Assembly: GCA_030762175.1 (NCBI GenBank)
Contig: CM060831.1
Location: 33,452,501-33,516,500 of the forward strand
Direction: 5' to 3'
DNA length: 64,000 nucleotides
Source: Metallyticus violacea
Taxonomy: Eukaryota; Arthropoda; Insecta; Mantodea; Metallyticidae
The notes beneath the pieces were generated by a model, which searched no databases, was not told the origin of the DNA, and saw nothing but the letters and a program-made list of their open reading frames with translations. A program made the translations under genes and the position numbers. Below are positions 1 to 15,700 of the stretch, one piece after another. Each line of letters opens with the position of its first letter. The stretch's first letter is position 1.

Positions 1-589
1 TGTAATATCTTTGCATGTAGCATTTGACATTGTCAGTCTAAAATTATTCTACATCCACAAGGTTCTCAAACAAATATAAAAGAATTCCAGATATTCCTGC
101 ATTTACTTTTTATCCTATCTTTTAATTAGTTTCATTCTCATTTTTATATATCATGCAATCTATAAAAGTGTATGCATTTAAAGGATAATGGATGAATTGC
201 ATTTTTTTATGTTTGGGTCAAAAGTTCTACAGCCTAACCTGAATCACCTATGTATGATGTAGACCTAAAGGCCATATATGATAAGATAATATATATGTAT
301 TGTAGTACATCCAGTGAAAAAAAAGCATAGAACCACTTCACTTGCAACTTAGAAGACAAAAGTTTGCAGCTTGCAATTCTGCAATTATAAGGTTCAATAT
401 CTCAAATAGCTAAAGTTAAAAGTTATAGAATGCTTCTGCAAATGCCTCTAGAAATGTCTTATTCTGAGAGAACTTTTAGTGCAAATAAATGCTTTCTCTC
501 TTTTGATTAAAGATACTATTCAAAAATGTATTGTGTTAGTATATTCAGCTATGCTTTTAATGTACATTCATATAAGTTATTTGTTTTAG
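1..589. other. Intron upstream of the first visible Lrrk exon
   Basis: AT-rich sequence ending in a pyrimidine-rich acceptor (tttgttttag, ending at 589). I see no coding stretch, repeat family or RNA gene. It is taken as the 3' part of an intron because the exon that follows is already inside the LRR domain. Confidence 0.6.
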
Positions 590-743
590 GACATATTGAG
601 TTCACCAGGGGGCCAGAGCAAAAGTCGCCTAATGTTTCCAAATCTAAGTATGCTTGACATCAGCAACAATCAGTTGCGTGATATACCACACAACATTCAT
701 GAACTAAATAATCTCTCTGTCCTAAACATCAGTGGAAATACTG
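590..743 (+). CDS. Lrrk: Lrrk exon 1 of the window: leucine-rich repeats
   Basis: 154 nt, starts in phase 0 and ends in phase 1. It encodes LRR repeats with the typical spacing, seen in LSMLDISNNQLRDIPHNI followed by LNNLSVLNISGNT. Acceptor tttag before 590, donor GTAGGT at 744. These are the last LRRs before Roc; the earlier ones lie left of the window. Confidence 0.9.
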
Positions 744-3700
744 GTAGGTTGGTTTTAGATACATTTACATTGTAATAAAATAAGATGCATTTTCCAAGGT
801 ACCACATATTATTTTTAGCAAAGCTATAAAGTAATTTGTTATAATAAGGTGCATCATGTATATAGAATAAGATAATATACATTAACTAGACAAACTAAAC
901 TGATATAAATGTTTTCTGCTTAAACTAGTGCAACTGACTGGGGTGGCTCAGGCAGTAATGCTTGGTACTCCCATTTGGGAGGCCCTGGGCTCAAATCCCT
1001 TGAGGTCAGTCATGCTGATTGTTTTTGTTTTGTTTTGTTTTTTTTTGGGGTGGGGGTTGTTTTTTCCTGTGCTGGGATGGATCTTCACTTTTTGCAAATT
1101 TTTTGCTTTCCTATTTCATATCAATTCATTCCATTGGTTCTGCTTAAGGGTCAAAAGTGCCAAGGCAAGGTGAGCTGGTGCAGTGTGTGCTTTGTTAATG
1201 TCTCTTGCCTGATGTCTGATATGGAAGCAGACCTTCTGAGAAACTGGAACCCCTTGTGCAGGGGCTCCATTTATGTCAGGGTTTCTATCTGGAAACATGT
1301 TAGGGATCTATCTATATGTGTACAGTCACTGCCTAGTGTTTTCCTTACCTTATCTCTTCTTACCAAATGTGCCCCCATTTTGGAAATAGCAAAACTGTGA
1401 ACAAGGCCTAAGTACTATAGTTCCTTCTTCATCCCATACAATCCAATAATCCAGCACAGATACTTTAAAGAAAACTATTCTTTTAGATGTTTACATTTTT
1501 GAGCTTGCATTCATAACAAATGCAAAATATTCATTAATGAATTGTTTGAATTATCTGAAACAACTGAAGAATAAAATTTATACAGCAATATTTTAATTTT
1601 ATACTTTCTTTTGGTCCAGATAGCTCAGTTTATTTCCAGTATGTGTACATATCATTTAATCATGACAGAAAAATGCAACAAAACATATTGACATTTACTG
1701 TAAATATGTTCATGTTTCATATTATTTACTTTTGCAGATATCTGTGAACTCCCACCACAAATGGGACTCTTGTCACGCCTATGGAATTTGAACACCAGAG
1801 GTTGCAGCTTACAAGAACCTCTAAAGTCAATGATAGACTCCAAAAAATATAAGACTATGGATGTGATAGGGTACCTGAAATCTGTGCTAGAAGATGCTCG
1901 ACCATATGCTCGAATGAAATTGATGATTGTTGGTGTGCAAGGTATTGGGAAAACATCCCTTTTGGAACAGCTTCGACAGGAAGGTGTTGGATCATATAAG
2001 AAAAAGCCAGTTGAGGTAAGATTATTTGATATTAGTTTGGAATTATTTTCATCTTTGTCGTAATGAACAGAATAATACCCATAATAAATAATAGCTCTGG
2101 TTTAGATTATTGAATTATGAATGATGTTTTGTTAAATTGCCAATGTGCCTGATAATCTTAAAGTAAAGGATCGCTTAATGCTTGATTTTCAAACATAACA
2201 TTCTCGAATAGTTGTTAAGCAAGCATCATAAACTGAGAAAAGATGAAAGATGATGGATTGAAGGCCAGGATATACAGTAGTAAGGAAATTTTGACTATTT
2301 AAGTGTGAAATTGATCAATAATGGGAGTGGAATAAACAGTCAAAGAAAAATTATCTCTTAAGAACAATGAGATCATGCTGAGTAAAAATTTCAAAAAGGC
2401 AAAAAAAATTGTTAGAACAAATATATAATGTAATGGCATGGGCTAAGTTGCTATATGGTGTTGAAATTTGAGGTATAGATGAATGGTAAAATGTTACCTG
2501 ATATACAGAGACTTTGATACATCAATTTGAAGTTTATCAAATGGCACATCCAAAGTACATAGCATTTGCAGCCAGGAGAGGATAGAAGAAAATAAGAAAT
2601 AGTGGTACAGAATAATAAGATTAGATGAAGATACTAGTTTTAAATTTTACAAATGCACAAGAAAGTGTAAAGAGAGAAGAACCTCAAGTTCCTCAAGTTC
2701 AGGAACTTTTAAATAATATTGATGAAATGCGCAATTTAAAATACCACAATGCCAATTGTTTCTAGAAGAAAATAACATTCAGGATTAAGGATATGGAAAG
2801 AAAGAACTATTTTGCTGTTTTAGAGAGAATGCTGAATAAGATTATGTTTGGTAGTTAAAAATAAATGCAATAGAGAAAAATATGTTAAGTGAGAGAGAAA
2901 GGAGAGGAACTTAAGTTTTGGAGACTACAGTTACGGTTAAAGAAGTGGGATATTTATAAGGAGAAATATTTTGAAAAAAATTCTAGATTGTTAGGTGATA
3001 AAATGATAATGAATGGGTTTTATCTAGATACAGTGAGGAAAATATGGATAATTAGAAACTAAGAAGAGGAATACAATTCAATAGATAACACAGGACAATA
3101 GAAAGTATAGCCTGCTAGTAAATGTTGTAATTTTGCAACATCCTAGCAATCATAGGGTTTTCAGGAATACTGGAGTGCAAGCAATGTGTGACGCAACTGT
3201 ATATATAGATTGTAATGAATGAAATCTGTACATTTTTTATGGGTTATTTAGCTAAATAAATAAATAAAAAGTAGTTGAGAAAGAGTGCTTACCTGAATAT
3301 GTAAGAAGTGGTAGAAATTATAAGTGTACAAGAAGTGATCTAGTGTCATCATTATGCCTAGTTATATTAATAAGGATTGAAGTTGAGATATCTTTTTTGG
3401 AACAAATAAATTTAAAAGGAAACAATTGATTTTTGCTAAATTTGTAAAATAATTTCATTTTATCTCATTTTTTATCATTATACAGCATTGGGCAAAGCGT
3501 ATGGGCAACAAAAACATTAATGTTAAAACATCAAAAGGAACAAATATGTCTACCGTAGGAGTGGATATTGGAGATTGGGTTTATGAAAAGAAGATTCGTG
3601 GACAGTCATCTTATGGTCCTGTTGTATTCAGGTATGTTACTGAAATTGAAATTATGAATTATCTAAAGATATGGACAAAACTGAAATAAACAAACTTTTC

Positions 3701-6700
3701 CATTTAATTTTATGGACACATGAAATGCAGCAAGTTTTCAAAAAAAATATAAGCTGTGTCTTAGGAAAGTAAATGTACCTCTTTTTTAAGAATAAAGTAT
3801 GTTGTCATAAACAAGGAAATGCATATGAATTCTCTAATTCAAATCTGTTTTTGTATTATATAAATCATTGCTAACCTGTAATCTGATAGCTATTAATTAA
3901 TATGCAGGATACCGATAAATGAAATCTTTTCATAAATAGTATGAAACTATGAACTTATATTCTTGTTGTATTTTTTGTTGCCATTGAACGGTGATCAACA
4001 GGACATGGGACTTTGGTGGTCAACGAGAATACTATGCTACACATCAGTATTTTCTGTCAAAACGCAGCCTTTATTTGGTAGTGTGGCGGATTCCTGATGG
4101 GCAAAGGGGAATAAATGAGATTTTACATTGGCTGGTGAACATACAGGTAAATATATACATATTGTATTAAACTTTCACTGTGTATATTTTGTGCCCTTGT
4201 ATTTTCTTTAAGGCAAGTAAAAATGCCGGATATACCTCTGAGTAGAGGATGAATAATAGAAAATGTTAATTTTTTCTGGAGCAGGGACAGTGAATTTGAA
4301 AGTTATGTAAAAGAAGTTTCTATACACCTCTTGCATCCATATGTTATATAGAAACAAATAGAATTGGTATTTTAATTTGTAATATGTTAGTTTGGGAACA
4401 TATAAATGTAGAATTCTACATATCAATTTTATATTTCTATCCAATTTTGTATTATATATGAGACTTCCTCATTTTAAATTTTCATATAAAAATGCAAGGA
4501 ATTGTAATAAAAAGACATGGGTGTGAATAAGATGATCACATAGTTTATTTTTAATTATTTATTGTATTAATCTCATTTAAAAATATATTTACATTTCATA
4601 TTGTCCAATAACTAAAATAGTTATTTAAGTAGAATAGAATATTTGTTTAACAATTCCTTATACAATTTTTAAATCAATCTCATGTCAATCATATTTATTT
4701 GTACACAACATTAACTATATACCAGTCTACACCTATCTTGAGTATTGTTAAATATTGCATTATCATTCAATACAAATGAAGTATTTTAACTCTCAATACT
4801 TGAATCCAAAATTTGATTTCAACTCATCAACTCCCAGTCCCTGGTTCACTAGCACCTGGAATATTCAGGGAACCAAGCTCGAATCCAACCAAAACACATT
4901 ATTATAAGTATTTTATACTTAAATTTATTTAACCATTTAATCACAGTTTCTCTTAATAATTGTCTTATTTCTAAATTACCCAATTTTACTGCTATACAAA
5001 CAGAATAGCCAAATATTAACACTACCAAACTAATATTAACCAAAAACCTTTATAATACTCCATCTAATCCATCAATCCTGAAATCATTATATTATATTTT
5101 TGAATTCCCATAGAGACCCCAATAGTCTCTAACATAGTCATCTAGATATGGGCCCTATTTTCCCTTTAACTCTACTATTTAATAATCTTTCTATTATCAC
5201 TATCTTGCTTACTAATTTTCCTGAGTCATTTAGCTCTTACTTTAGCTAACTAGTTTCATATTTCCTTTATATTTTACACTCATTGTCTTTTTTCTCCTAA
5301 TATGATTCCAGTAATAAAAACCTGTTGCAGCCTTTTAGAAGATTCACAAGGAAGATCATTTTTGGCTAGATAGAAAACTTGTGAAATCTATTCTCTAAAT
5401 TATATTTTTGGCAGGCACAAATATTTTAAGTCTTATAAGAGGGACAATTTCTCTGAAAACTACACTTAAAGATTCCAATGTTTGTAACATTTATGACCAA
5501 AAATAACAACAATAATAACAACAATTTTTTCATTTCATTTCATGCCTCACAATCTGTATGTAAATTATTGCAAAACAGCACCACAGCCCCATTCTATATT
5601 AGAAAATATAGAATTATTAAGAAATGCTGACTAGTTTGGGGGATGATAACAGCTGTCAATTTGCTCAGTTTCTTCATAATATATATTACAACATGCTTAA
5701 ACGACAGTTATAAAATAGCAGTAATTGTTCATCCATTATATTATATCTCTGTATTTCAGGCAAGAGCCCCAAATTCTCCTGTGCTCATTGTGGGGACTCA
5801 CTATGATATGATGCGAGAGATCTACCCAGCTTCCATCTCAGAGGATCTACAGCAGATGATTAGAGATAAGTAAGGAGAGCCATGAACTTATACATACAAT
5901 ATTGTTGAGAAAATTGTTTAGCTGTCCTAAAAAGAGATATTGTAAATACAAGGTGCAGTCCATAAGTTTGCATCCTGACCTAGAAGACCCATGATTCATT
6001 GTTACAATATTCATGTTATCTGATACATACTTCTGAATTGTAAGCACTGCATTTCCTTTCCAGGCACACCGTTAATTTGCTTGGACAAGCTAAAATAAGT
6101 CAAACATTTATATAATATAGCATGATGCTCCAAACTGAATACTGAGCATTTCACCGAATGATATTAAATAATGCCTTGACAGTGTCAATGAGGAAGCTTC
6201 CCTGTCTTATTCCTGGCCAAAATTTTCAATGTTTAACCAAAGAAGGACTTTCACTCATTGAAGCATATGTTGGTAGCCTGTTGGATGTGTTGACATAAGA
6301 AGACATCTCCCTTGTCAGAGAGGAAGTCCTGAGTGACAGGCATCTGAAGACAGATTAGCTGAAAGATTGGAACCTTTCTAAAACAACTGTATTTTGCATG
6401 CATAAAGTTAGTTCAAGTTGGTTGCTTTGAATTCTGTCAGCAGCTAAAATGGAAGCACATGTGGAATGTTGTAACAAGAGGGCAGTAAAGAGAATTGCTG
6501 GAGTGATGGAAATAGGGTGAAGCATTCCTTAGAAAGCCAAGATCACAAAGTAACATTATACTGAGCTACTGCATTAATTGTACAGTGCCATCAGGGAATG
6601 ATGAATCAAAGAATTCATCTGCTGCATGACAATGCACCAGTCAAACAACTGTTTTTGCCAAGGCTTCCAGGAAATGGATTATCCACCATAGAGCCCAAAC

Positions 6701-9700
6701 ATGGCACCCCACTGACACTTCCTGTTTTCAATACTGAAATCTGACTTTCAAGGGGTGAAAATTCCTGAACAATATTGAGTTGAAGGATGCCATTTTCCAG
6801 CATTTTGCAGACAATGCCTGATATTATTTTCATAGGGGAATTGAAATGTTTTTCCAGAGATGTGAGAAGTAAAGGGAGATTACTTTAACATTTTTATTCT
6901 ATCACTTACCAACATATCATGTTGGAAACTTGTGGACTATACCTCATATTTCCTGCTAAATGCTGTGTGGATATTTGTTTCATAGACATTACATTCTTCT
7001 ATAGCTCATAGCTGAAGGTACTTAATATTAGGTCTTAGTCACTTCATCCTTAATTGCTTAGAGGATTATTGCTAACAAACATTGTTTGATCTTCTTTTAG
7101 GTTCATCAATATTGTAGATGCAGAGAAATGTGGCCTGCCACGTGTGCTAGATACTATTGAAGTAAGCTGCAAAACAAGGCATAATATCAAACTATTATGC
7201 AATCTCATTTATGACACAGTCTTCAGTTTGAGACCACCAGGTACAATAATACTGATAACATTTTATAGTTTATCTTGACACTTTTCTTTCAATATACTTC
7301 TAATTGTTTCACAATTAATTTTCTCAAAACTTGTATTTTTGTCATTACTATAATAGCCAGCTCAAATGATGGCACTTGCCACATAGAAAGAAAAACGAGA
7401 GATTCTATATGTTGCAATATTCATCGTGACAAATGATATCATTACAAGCTTGAATTTTAAATGATGAAGAATGGTCCTAAAGTTGACTTTTAATTTTTGT
7501 ATTGTGAATTGCTGGCTACATTTATCAGCTGTTCTGTTTTATTAACTTTGCTTTCATTAATTACCCTATGCAAACTTTTTAATCCTACATCTCTGCAGTC
7601 AACTAGCAGCTTCATGTAATTGTGCAGTAACTTCTGCTTTGCAGAAAAGTAATGATACTTTTGCAAATAACTTCCCAGGAGAACATGACACTGACCATGG
7701 TTTCCTTTGATCATTTTAAATTATATTTAGGACATATTTTATTGCAGCTAATTCAGTAATCAGTATAAAATCAAAATATTCCAATTTCACAAGAATCTAA
7801 ACAACTAATGTGGCAGCAAACTGAAGATCTTGACTCAGAAAACCACATTATAGTAATTCTGCTCTGTGTAACTGAGCTAAAATTTGGCTGCCTTTGTTCA
7901 TGTTGGCATCTATAGTATCCAGAAGTGCCATTTCTAAAGAAAACTTTTAATTTCCATTTTAAACATTTGGAAATCAATCCATGGCTTTATATTGCTGAAA
8001 ACAAAAATGTATGTTTTCATTTTTTCCATAAAGGAAAGAAAATATTGTGAGGTATGCTGATTTTTTTATTTAAACTAAAGTTTGAAGTAATATGAGAGCA
8101 TTATAGTTCTCAGAAAAAATAAAAGAAAACTCTTATTTTGTTTCTAAAATGAACATTAGAAAATTCTGCTTACTTTTGTCTATGGACTCCAGCAGAGAAT
8201 ATAAAAGTAGAGATAGAGGCTGTCAACTTGCTGAATAAATTCAGGCAATTTCAGGTCCCAAAATCCTTGCAAAAAGCCATAAAAATTTGAAAAGATTTAA
8301 AAAATATTAAAAATTTCATCCAAAAGTGACAGATAAAAAATATTCCTTATCCATTTATACACCTTCATGCATACTTTATGCTTCCTCCCTCCCCCCTAAT
8401 CTGCTCTCCCAACCTATCTGCTGTAGCTTTTAGCCATCTAAATTTGTTATTACTTACCTACTACTTACACTTCTGTAGGCTTCAACAATAAGCACTGCAT
8501 ACATGCAGTTTGCATTCACACACTTAATCAGCATTAATAAATCATGTTAGCAGTTAATCCATCTCCATTCCAATTTGTCCAAACAAATACTCAAATAGTC
8601 TCATCAAAACCAAGTGTTACCACATTTATTTATTTGATGATTAATGCTCCTAAGGTCTAAAGATATGATGATGGAATGTTTAATGAAAGTAGTATATAAG
8701 TGAGGCCAGAGCTCACAGTGCTTAAAATTACCTGGCTTTCACCTTTTCAAGGTAAGAAAAACTGCAGGAAAAAAAAAAAACTAACTTGTCAATTGACCTT
8801 ACAGGATTCAAATACAGGACATCTGGGTTTGCAGGCAGATGGCTGACCACAAGATCCTAATATAGCGTGGTGTAGCCAAATTCCCATGTTGTGGTATTAT
8901 TTTGTACAGCAGTTTTGATAATGGGAGAGTACGAATTAAAATGGAAATTTTTTATAGATTAATTTTAAATATTTTATTACAAAATTTTAAATGTTTTGGT
9001 GTTTCTTTCTAATATTAATATTATTTACTTTACATGTTATTACCTAGTAATAGGTATTTTGCATTATAGTAGCAAAATCATGGCTAAGGAGTTATAAACA
9101 TATACTGGACACATTTCTCTTCTCTGTAGTCAATTTCGATGCATTTTATGATTGATCTTTGAGTGTAGGTATGCTTACATGATAACACAATTTAATTCTT
9201 AATCCTTCAATCATACAGCAATGAGTTCTAAAATTATTTATTTATGAAATATGCATTTATATGTCCAGTTTACCTGTATAGAAATAATTAGGGAATTAAA
9301 AATTTCCCTGCAAAGGGGAAAAATGAGAAAATATTAGATTTGTGGGAATTTTAATTTGTATTTATTGGTAGCAATACCCTAATCCACACAAATTTTCTGA
9401 TTCATTCATTTTAAATAAAAGCTATAGTATTGTATTACTTGCTTGATGTATAAACCTAATGTAGGTTATGCCATTTAAAGAACTATAGATATGATGGTTA
9501 CATCTAGAAAGTGCCGTTTATATTTGTATTCCTAATCTAATTACTGATGACATTTGAGTTCACTTTCCACATTCCACTTTCAGAGCACATCCAACCACAT
9601 AAACCCATAACCATTTGCAAATGACTTGATGCTAAGCGCTCCACAATATATATCAAAGTGGAACGGTGGCAGCATAAAATATAAATAGCTTGTCATTTCT

Positions 9701-12700
9701 GTATTGTATTTTAAAATTTACATGCCTAAATTAATATACTAAAAGTATGTACATTGCAATAAATGGCTTCATTGGAAACTGTGGGAGGGCATAAGTAAAA
9801 AATAACAGAAAACTCCTACAGAAACAGTAGTGGAACATAATTCTAGTTGTAACTTTGATATAAGAGCATATATGAAATTATTCCAGTATGCAGAGCATAT
9901 GGTATAATAGCTCAAGAAAACTTCATGTTGCAGGAAGTAAGGAGCTGTTACTGGAACAGCGAGTGCCTGCAAGTTATTTGGCTTTGGAAGATGTAGTAAG
10001 TCATCTTGCAACCGAGCGTCGTCTTACTGGAGTGGATCCAGTACTCAATGCTGAGCAGTACAAAGCTGTTGTTACTGCTGAGATGCAGTATCGCTATCAG
10101 CGCACTTTCCGTGATGCTGCAGAACTCCATCAGGCAACATTATTTCTTCACGAAAATGGTATTGGTGTTTGTTGTTTTTATTTAGCATAATATTAAGTAT
10201 TTTTAATTCTGATTACAGATGTGCAGATTTTAAATCAGAATCACATGCAATATAAGAACCTCTTAAAAGTGTAGTTATAAGAAATATTTATTTTAAATGG
10301 TGTTTCAGCAAAAACTCTTATATAGATTAATTCTCATAGAACCAAACCTATAGTGCATGCTTTGTAAATAAATGAAGGCAAAAAGATAAAAATTGCAGGA
10401 GACTTCATTTGGTCCATGTGAAACACTATATGTAATTTCAAATGATGAAAATGATTACCATCCCCTGCCAGGCACATTTTAATGTGCTACTTGACATGTG
10501 TCAGTTTCACCCTTGTTCTTGATTTCTCTAGGAATGATGCCCTGCTGTTGCAAAATTCAAGACTTGTCATTAAAACTTTTTTTCGTAGATAGCTTCAGAA
10601 GAAGAGATTTGGGATGGTAATTGGAGCAATTGTGGTGACCACAGACCCATAGAAATGACACAGTTGTCAGAATATGTGAAAATTGCTTTTGTTGACACTT
10701 GATGTATGCCAGGTTCTCCCTCTTGCTGAAAATATCCTTGCACTTCATCCAGCTGCGCCATCAATGTTTGAATCCATGTAGGCAGAAATGTCAGTCTATT
10801 GCAGAAAATACTGACTCAGTTTATCTAAGATCAAATATGGCACACCATACTCTCATTTCATTTGATGCAATTGTGATTGCATATGGCTCATCCATAAATC
10901 ACACATTGTCCAACATCCTGGTTTATTCAGAATGAGGTTTTTAAATCTAACACAGGATTGAATCCTCTTTGCCTTATTCTCATGCCTGCTGCACTTATCT
11001 TAAGTGCTACTTTCTTTGCTGCCCTTTGACATATAGAGTAATTGTGTACTGTTTCCAGGAATAATCAACGTAAAGACTTCTTAAATGAATATTCCAATCT
11101 AATGCACATGTTATGTGACCAACGTTTTCCACATTTGTCCAGAAAGAATTTTGTCTTTTCCAGTTTCTAGGTCAAATCTTACATGGTCAACTTTAATGGC
11201 ATTTGTTGCACTCCAAATTTCATCCTGAACTGTGTTTTGTTGCAAGAAAAGATCACATGACCCATTCATTGGGCATTGTGTACATGTTTTCTCTAATAGA
11301 ATATACTCTTTATATTGTTTTGGGTTGTTTGATTGCTGACAGACTACTACTCTTTGTAAGGTGACTTGAGGCTTACATACATGGTTTTTAATAACATATT
11401 AAGTTTATACTTTATTGTAAGAGTAAATGTTTAAGAAGTGAGCAAAAGAAGTACAATTGTTTTGTATACTAGAATTATAAAGTAAAATTAATATTAAAGT
11501 CAATTTTCTAATTAATTACTCTGAAGTCAATGACTTTTTTATTAGACTTATGATATTATCGTATCAAGATTGTTTAGTTAGTTTATTAGCAAAAATGGTT
11601 TACTGCACCCAAGCGAAGACTGGGTTTTAATAATACCAAGGAAAACTTTTGATATTTATCAGGAGTATGATGAGCTCATTATTTGGATGAGCGGTAAAAA
11701 TATTAAGAATATTTCAGAAATTTGAGTATTTGCATGTGTTTCGCAACAGGTTAATGTTCTCAAATGTTACTTATTCCTTTGCTAGTAAATATTAAATTAA
11801 TAACTTTTTAGTCCTGTAATTCTGTATTCTGAAATGAAAATGAATAATTCATTCTTTTTCAGTAACACATAAATTGTTTCTTTAATATTAGTTTAACATA
11901 ATATTTAGTTGATGAATATTAGTATTTTAGCAATGCAAACAGTTTAATGGTGTAATTAGTTAGTATGCTAATTTTATGCAACTAGTGTAATAAAATATTT
12001 TATTAATTATTTTGTTTAACAATTCTAGTATACAAAAAAAATTAATTTGAAATGAGCCTGTATTGCAGTTTCTATTTATTAACAAAACTATTGAGTTTGG
12101 TTCTGTAAGACTTGTTTTATACTTATATAAATTATTTTGACTCTTGTGGATATTTATTTTTTTAATGTCAAATCAGCTTTCATATTGTGAACTTACAAGG
12201 AAAAGTCCAAAAATGCAACAAATGAGCCATTAATGGTAACAAATCATTTTCTCTACCTGTAAGAAAAATGCACAAAGTCCCAACTTTTACAGTTCCTTAA
12301 TAATAAAATGTTCAGAAAACATTAAATCCATTTTAAACCAAATATTCTGGCAAAAGGAATTAAGTGTAATTATTACCTTTTGCCTGAATATTTTATTCTA
12401 ACTTTGAATTATCTGTACATTCAGAATGCTTCAAGTATATCAATGATTAAGCTTGGTGATTCATTAAACAGTGACATTTCTTGCAGTGGAAGACAGTGCC
12501 AGTGATGACGCTTATTAAAAAGCCAATTATCTGAATGTAGCCTCCGGAGAAGTAAATAGAAATTATCTGCAGCAGCTGTGTTAAAATTCATACTACTATA
12601 TAAATAATTGGTCAAAATATAGTTTAAGACATGTATTATATTATAAAATAATCATAATGTTTCAAAACAAAATTTAATTTTTCAAAACATTCCATTAATC

Positions 12701-15700
12701 TCAAAACTTGTTTTTGGACTTGTGCCCTTTCCTGGTAAGCCAACGATATATCCTATTGGTGATTACTACAACTATATTTTAAATCTAGGATGGTTAACAT
12801 TTTAATGAAATACTGCTCACAGTATTGAAAAAAACGTTTTTTACTCTTTCCATACGTTCTTCACAATACTTTATCATTGAGCATCTTATTCTACCCTCTC
12901 TATGAAGATGAAGTGCTTTCAGATTTTGAAAATATGGCTGATGAATGTCCATTTAGATTTTCAAATGGTTTCTTGTGACTGTAATTTTTATGTTTGTGAA
13001 ATTATTTTCTGTACACTTCATAGTTACATACCATGCAAAATGCTTAATTGTTGATATAAAAGGCCTGTCCATAAAGTATCCAGATATTTCTAATATCTTA
13101 CTTAGCACAGCAGTCAGCCCCTTACCATCTTCAAGATATGACTTGTTGATTGGTTTGTAATGGCTGATGAGGAAGATTTGCTTCACATGTATCCCAATGT
13201 AGTTCAACTACATCATAATTATTGTTCACTTTTTCACATTCCATTAGATAGTACTGGTTCATAATTCTATTTGATTGAATGCATACAACACAGTGTTCAT
13301 TTGGTAGTTTTTATCTTGTGCAGGTGGGCTGAGAGTAATCATGGCCAGTATTCAGCCAAAAGATTATTGTTGATTCTTTTTTTGGTTTGATTTTATTGTT
13401 GAGCAGAATTTATATATGTTTTCAATATTTTGTTATTTGTTGTTTGTGAGCTGTCTTTAGTTTTTTTAATTAAATTCTTTGTTAAATTTAAATTTGTGAA
13501 TATGTGTAGGGTTGGATGTTTGTTCATTTAATGGCTAGGGAATCTGCTATTTCACTTCTGGTAAGACAAATTCATGAGGGTACCCAGTGAAAGTGGATAG
13601 TTTTATTTAATTTAGTGACTTTTATGATTTTTTGTCATATTTCATTGATTGTTGAGGAGGAGGGCAATTCCATGTAGTGCTGACTATAATTTGAGAAGAT
13701 TACTGCTTTGTTAACTGTCTATGATCTATATATACCATTTGCCGAGGTGCTTGCAGATGGCTTTGATCTTTCCATTGAGTTTGTCTGGTTTTCATCAACT
13801 GTAATATAGTAAGAAAATATGAATACTATTCAGGGTCTGCTCTACCATTAAGCATTAGTCAGCTATCTATGTAGATTCTCAGCCATTCTTCTAGCAGATA
13901 TCTTTCTCCTAATGGGGCTAAGGCTCTTTGATCAATTCTGGGGGAATTTCTTGTTTATTGACTTTGTCTGTTCATGTTGTATGACTTGTCATTTAATGGG
14001 CTAAAGTTTTAGTGGTTGTATGTGAGTAGGGGTTTGTAGTTGTTGCAAAAAATATTGGCTAATAATTTTTAATGGAAGGTGTTTGGGTTTCAAGGGTAGA
14101 GAGATCAGTGATTTACTTTACCCTTGCAAAATTTGTAGAAGCTTAAGTTTAATATAAGAAATTGCAACTTGTTGTCTATATTTCTGTTGGAATCTCATGC
14201 ATTTATCCCATTATCCCTTTAACTTTTGTCTGCTTTTGATATTGTCATCAGCTGTCTTTTATCTCAATCACAATCTGAAATCTCCTTCTTTTCAGCAGCA
14301 AAGGGTAGAAGTGAGATAGTCAAATCTGGAAAGTAGGGAAGCTGATACATATGTGCAATGCATTGTTTTATAGAAATCCCTGCATAGATGTGATACTAAT
14401 TTAATGTACATCTTTCAGCAATATTTTACTATTGACTGAATAGTTCACACACATACACACACACATGGAATAAGGTTGCTCCTGAATGACTACCAAGTTA
14501 CATTAAGACATATATAATTGGTTATAAAGATAAATAAAATGATGGAATACTTTCTGGTGGATGCCTGAATCCTTAACAATCTTTAATTTGTATTGAGATA
14601 AGATTCATTTTATGTTATTTCCTAGGTATAAATTATGTAAATATTGAAAATATAATTTTTTATCTCTTGCTTGGTCCAGGTGTACTACTACATTATGATG
14701 ATGCCACATTAAAAGATTTATATTTTCTGGATCCTCAGTGGCTCTGTGATATGCTTGCACATGTGGTAACCATCAGAGAGATTAACCCCTTTGCTCGAAC
14801 AGGTTTGTTATTTTACTTCTATATCCTGCTTACCAGATTAATCATCATTTTTAAAAACATACTATAGAACACTACAATTTAAAAAATATAAAAAAATGGT
14901 TAACATTATTGTATCCTAAAACTGATCATAAGAACACATGTGTCTGCCAGCCAACATGTTAATGGATATGGGCACAGATCATTTTTAATGGGGTAAATCA
15001 CATATTTATTACCTAATCCTGGTGTATATTGTATTATAATGATAGGGAAAATTTCACAAAAACTCACCAACTCCATACTCTTCATTTACAATGAGCTGGA
15101 TCAGGCAATGTATTATTATAGACGAGAAACTAAAATCTACAAAGCATTGAAAATAAAACTGCAACATAGAATATATTCACATATTCATAATGGGGATCAA
15201 ACGTATGAACAAAAAATAAAAGCATATAATGCTAACTATACTTGGTTGGCAGTTTTTGTTATGCAAACAAGATGCTGTGTCCAAGCAGACATAGATGCTT
15301 TCAGGCTTCAAGAGTGAGACAATTTTTCTTTGTCTTTAGGTGTACATACTAATGCTACTTGTGCTGTATTTTGCCACTTTATTTATAATTATCTGTAAAT
15401 GTCGTAACCAAAATTCAGAGCTACATTTTATTATGGTAATGATTTTATTGTTTTTACCTTTATATACGTATGATCTGATGTATGTATATGTTTTTTAGAT
15501 AACAGGATTCTGTTTAGGCTATTATATGTATTTTCATGTTCTGTTGAGCGGGAAACACCTGTGTTAAACCTTTAGAAAGAGAAAAAGCTATTGTATATTT
15601 GTAACAAAGGGTTGTTCACCATGAGGAAATATAGGACACTAGGGGCTAGCAGGTTGTAATGGAAACAAAAGAAGAAGGCTTTCTTTGTTCAGGTCACAAG

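Larger units (their letters stand above)
10159..14679. other. Intron 7, with two transposon remnants
   Basis: About 4.5 kb. It holds a minus-strand mariner/IS630-like remnant (10470-11290) and a minus-strand LINE RNase H remnant (13330-14100). The middle, 11300-13000, is very AT-rich with no recognisable element. The sequence GGCCTGTCCATAAAGTATCC at 13062-13081 looks like a mariner-type terminus, but no partner was found. Confidence 0.5.

Noticed and set aside
975..1400. 141-codon open frame
   Set aside because: It lies across a tRNA-headed SINE, with no recognisable domain or splice context.
13062..13081. mariner terminal repeat
   Set aside because: It resembles one end, but no matching partner or transposase remnant in the right place was found.
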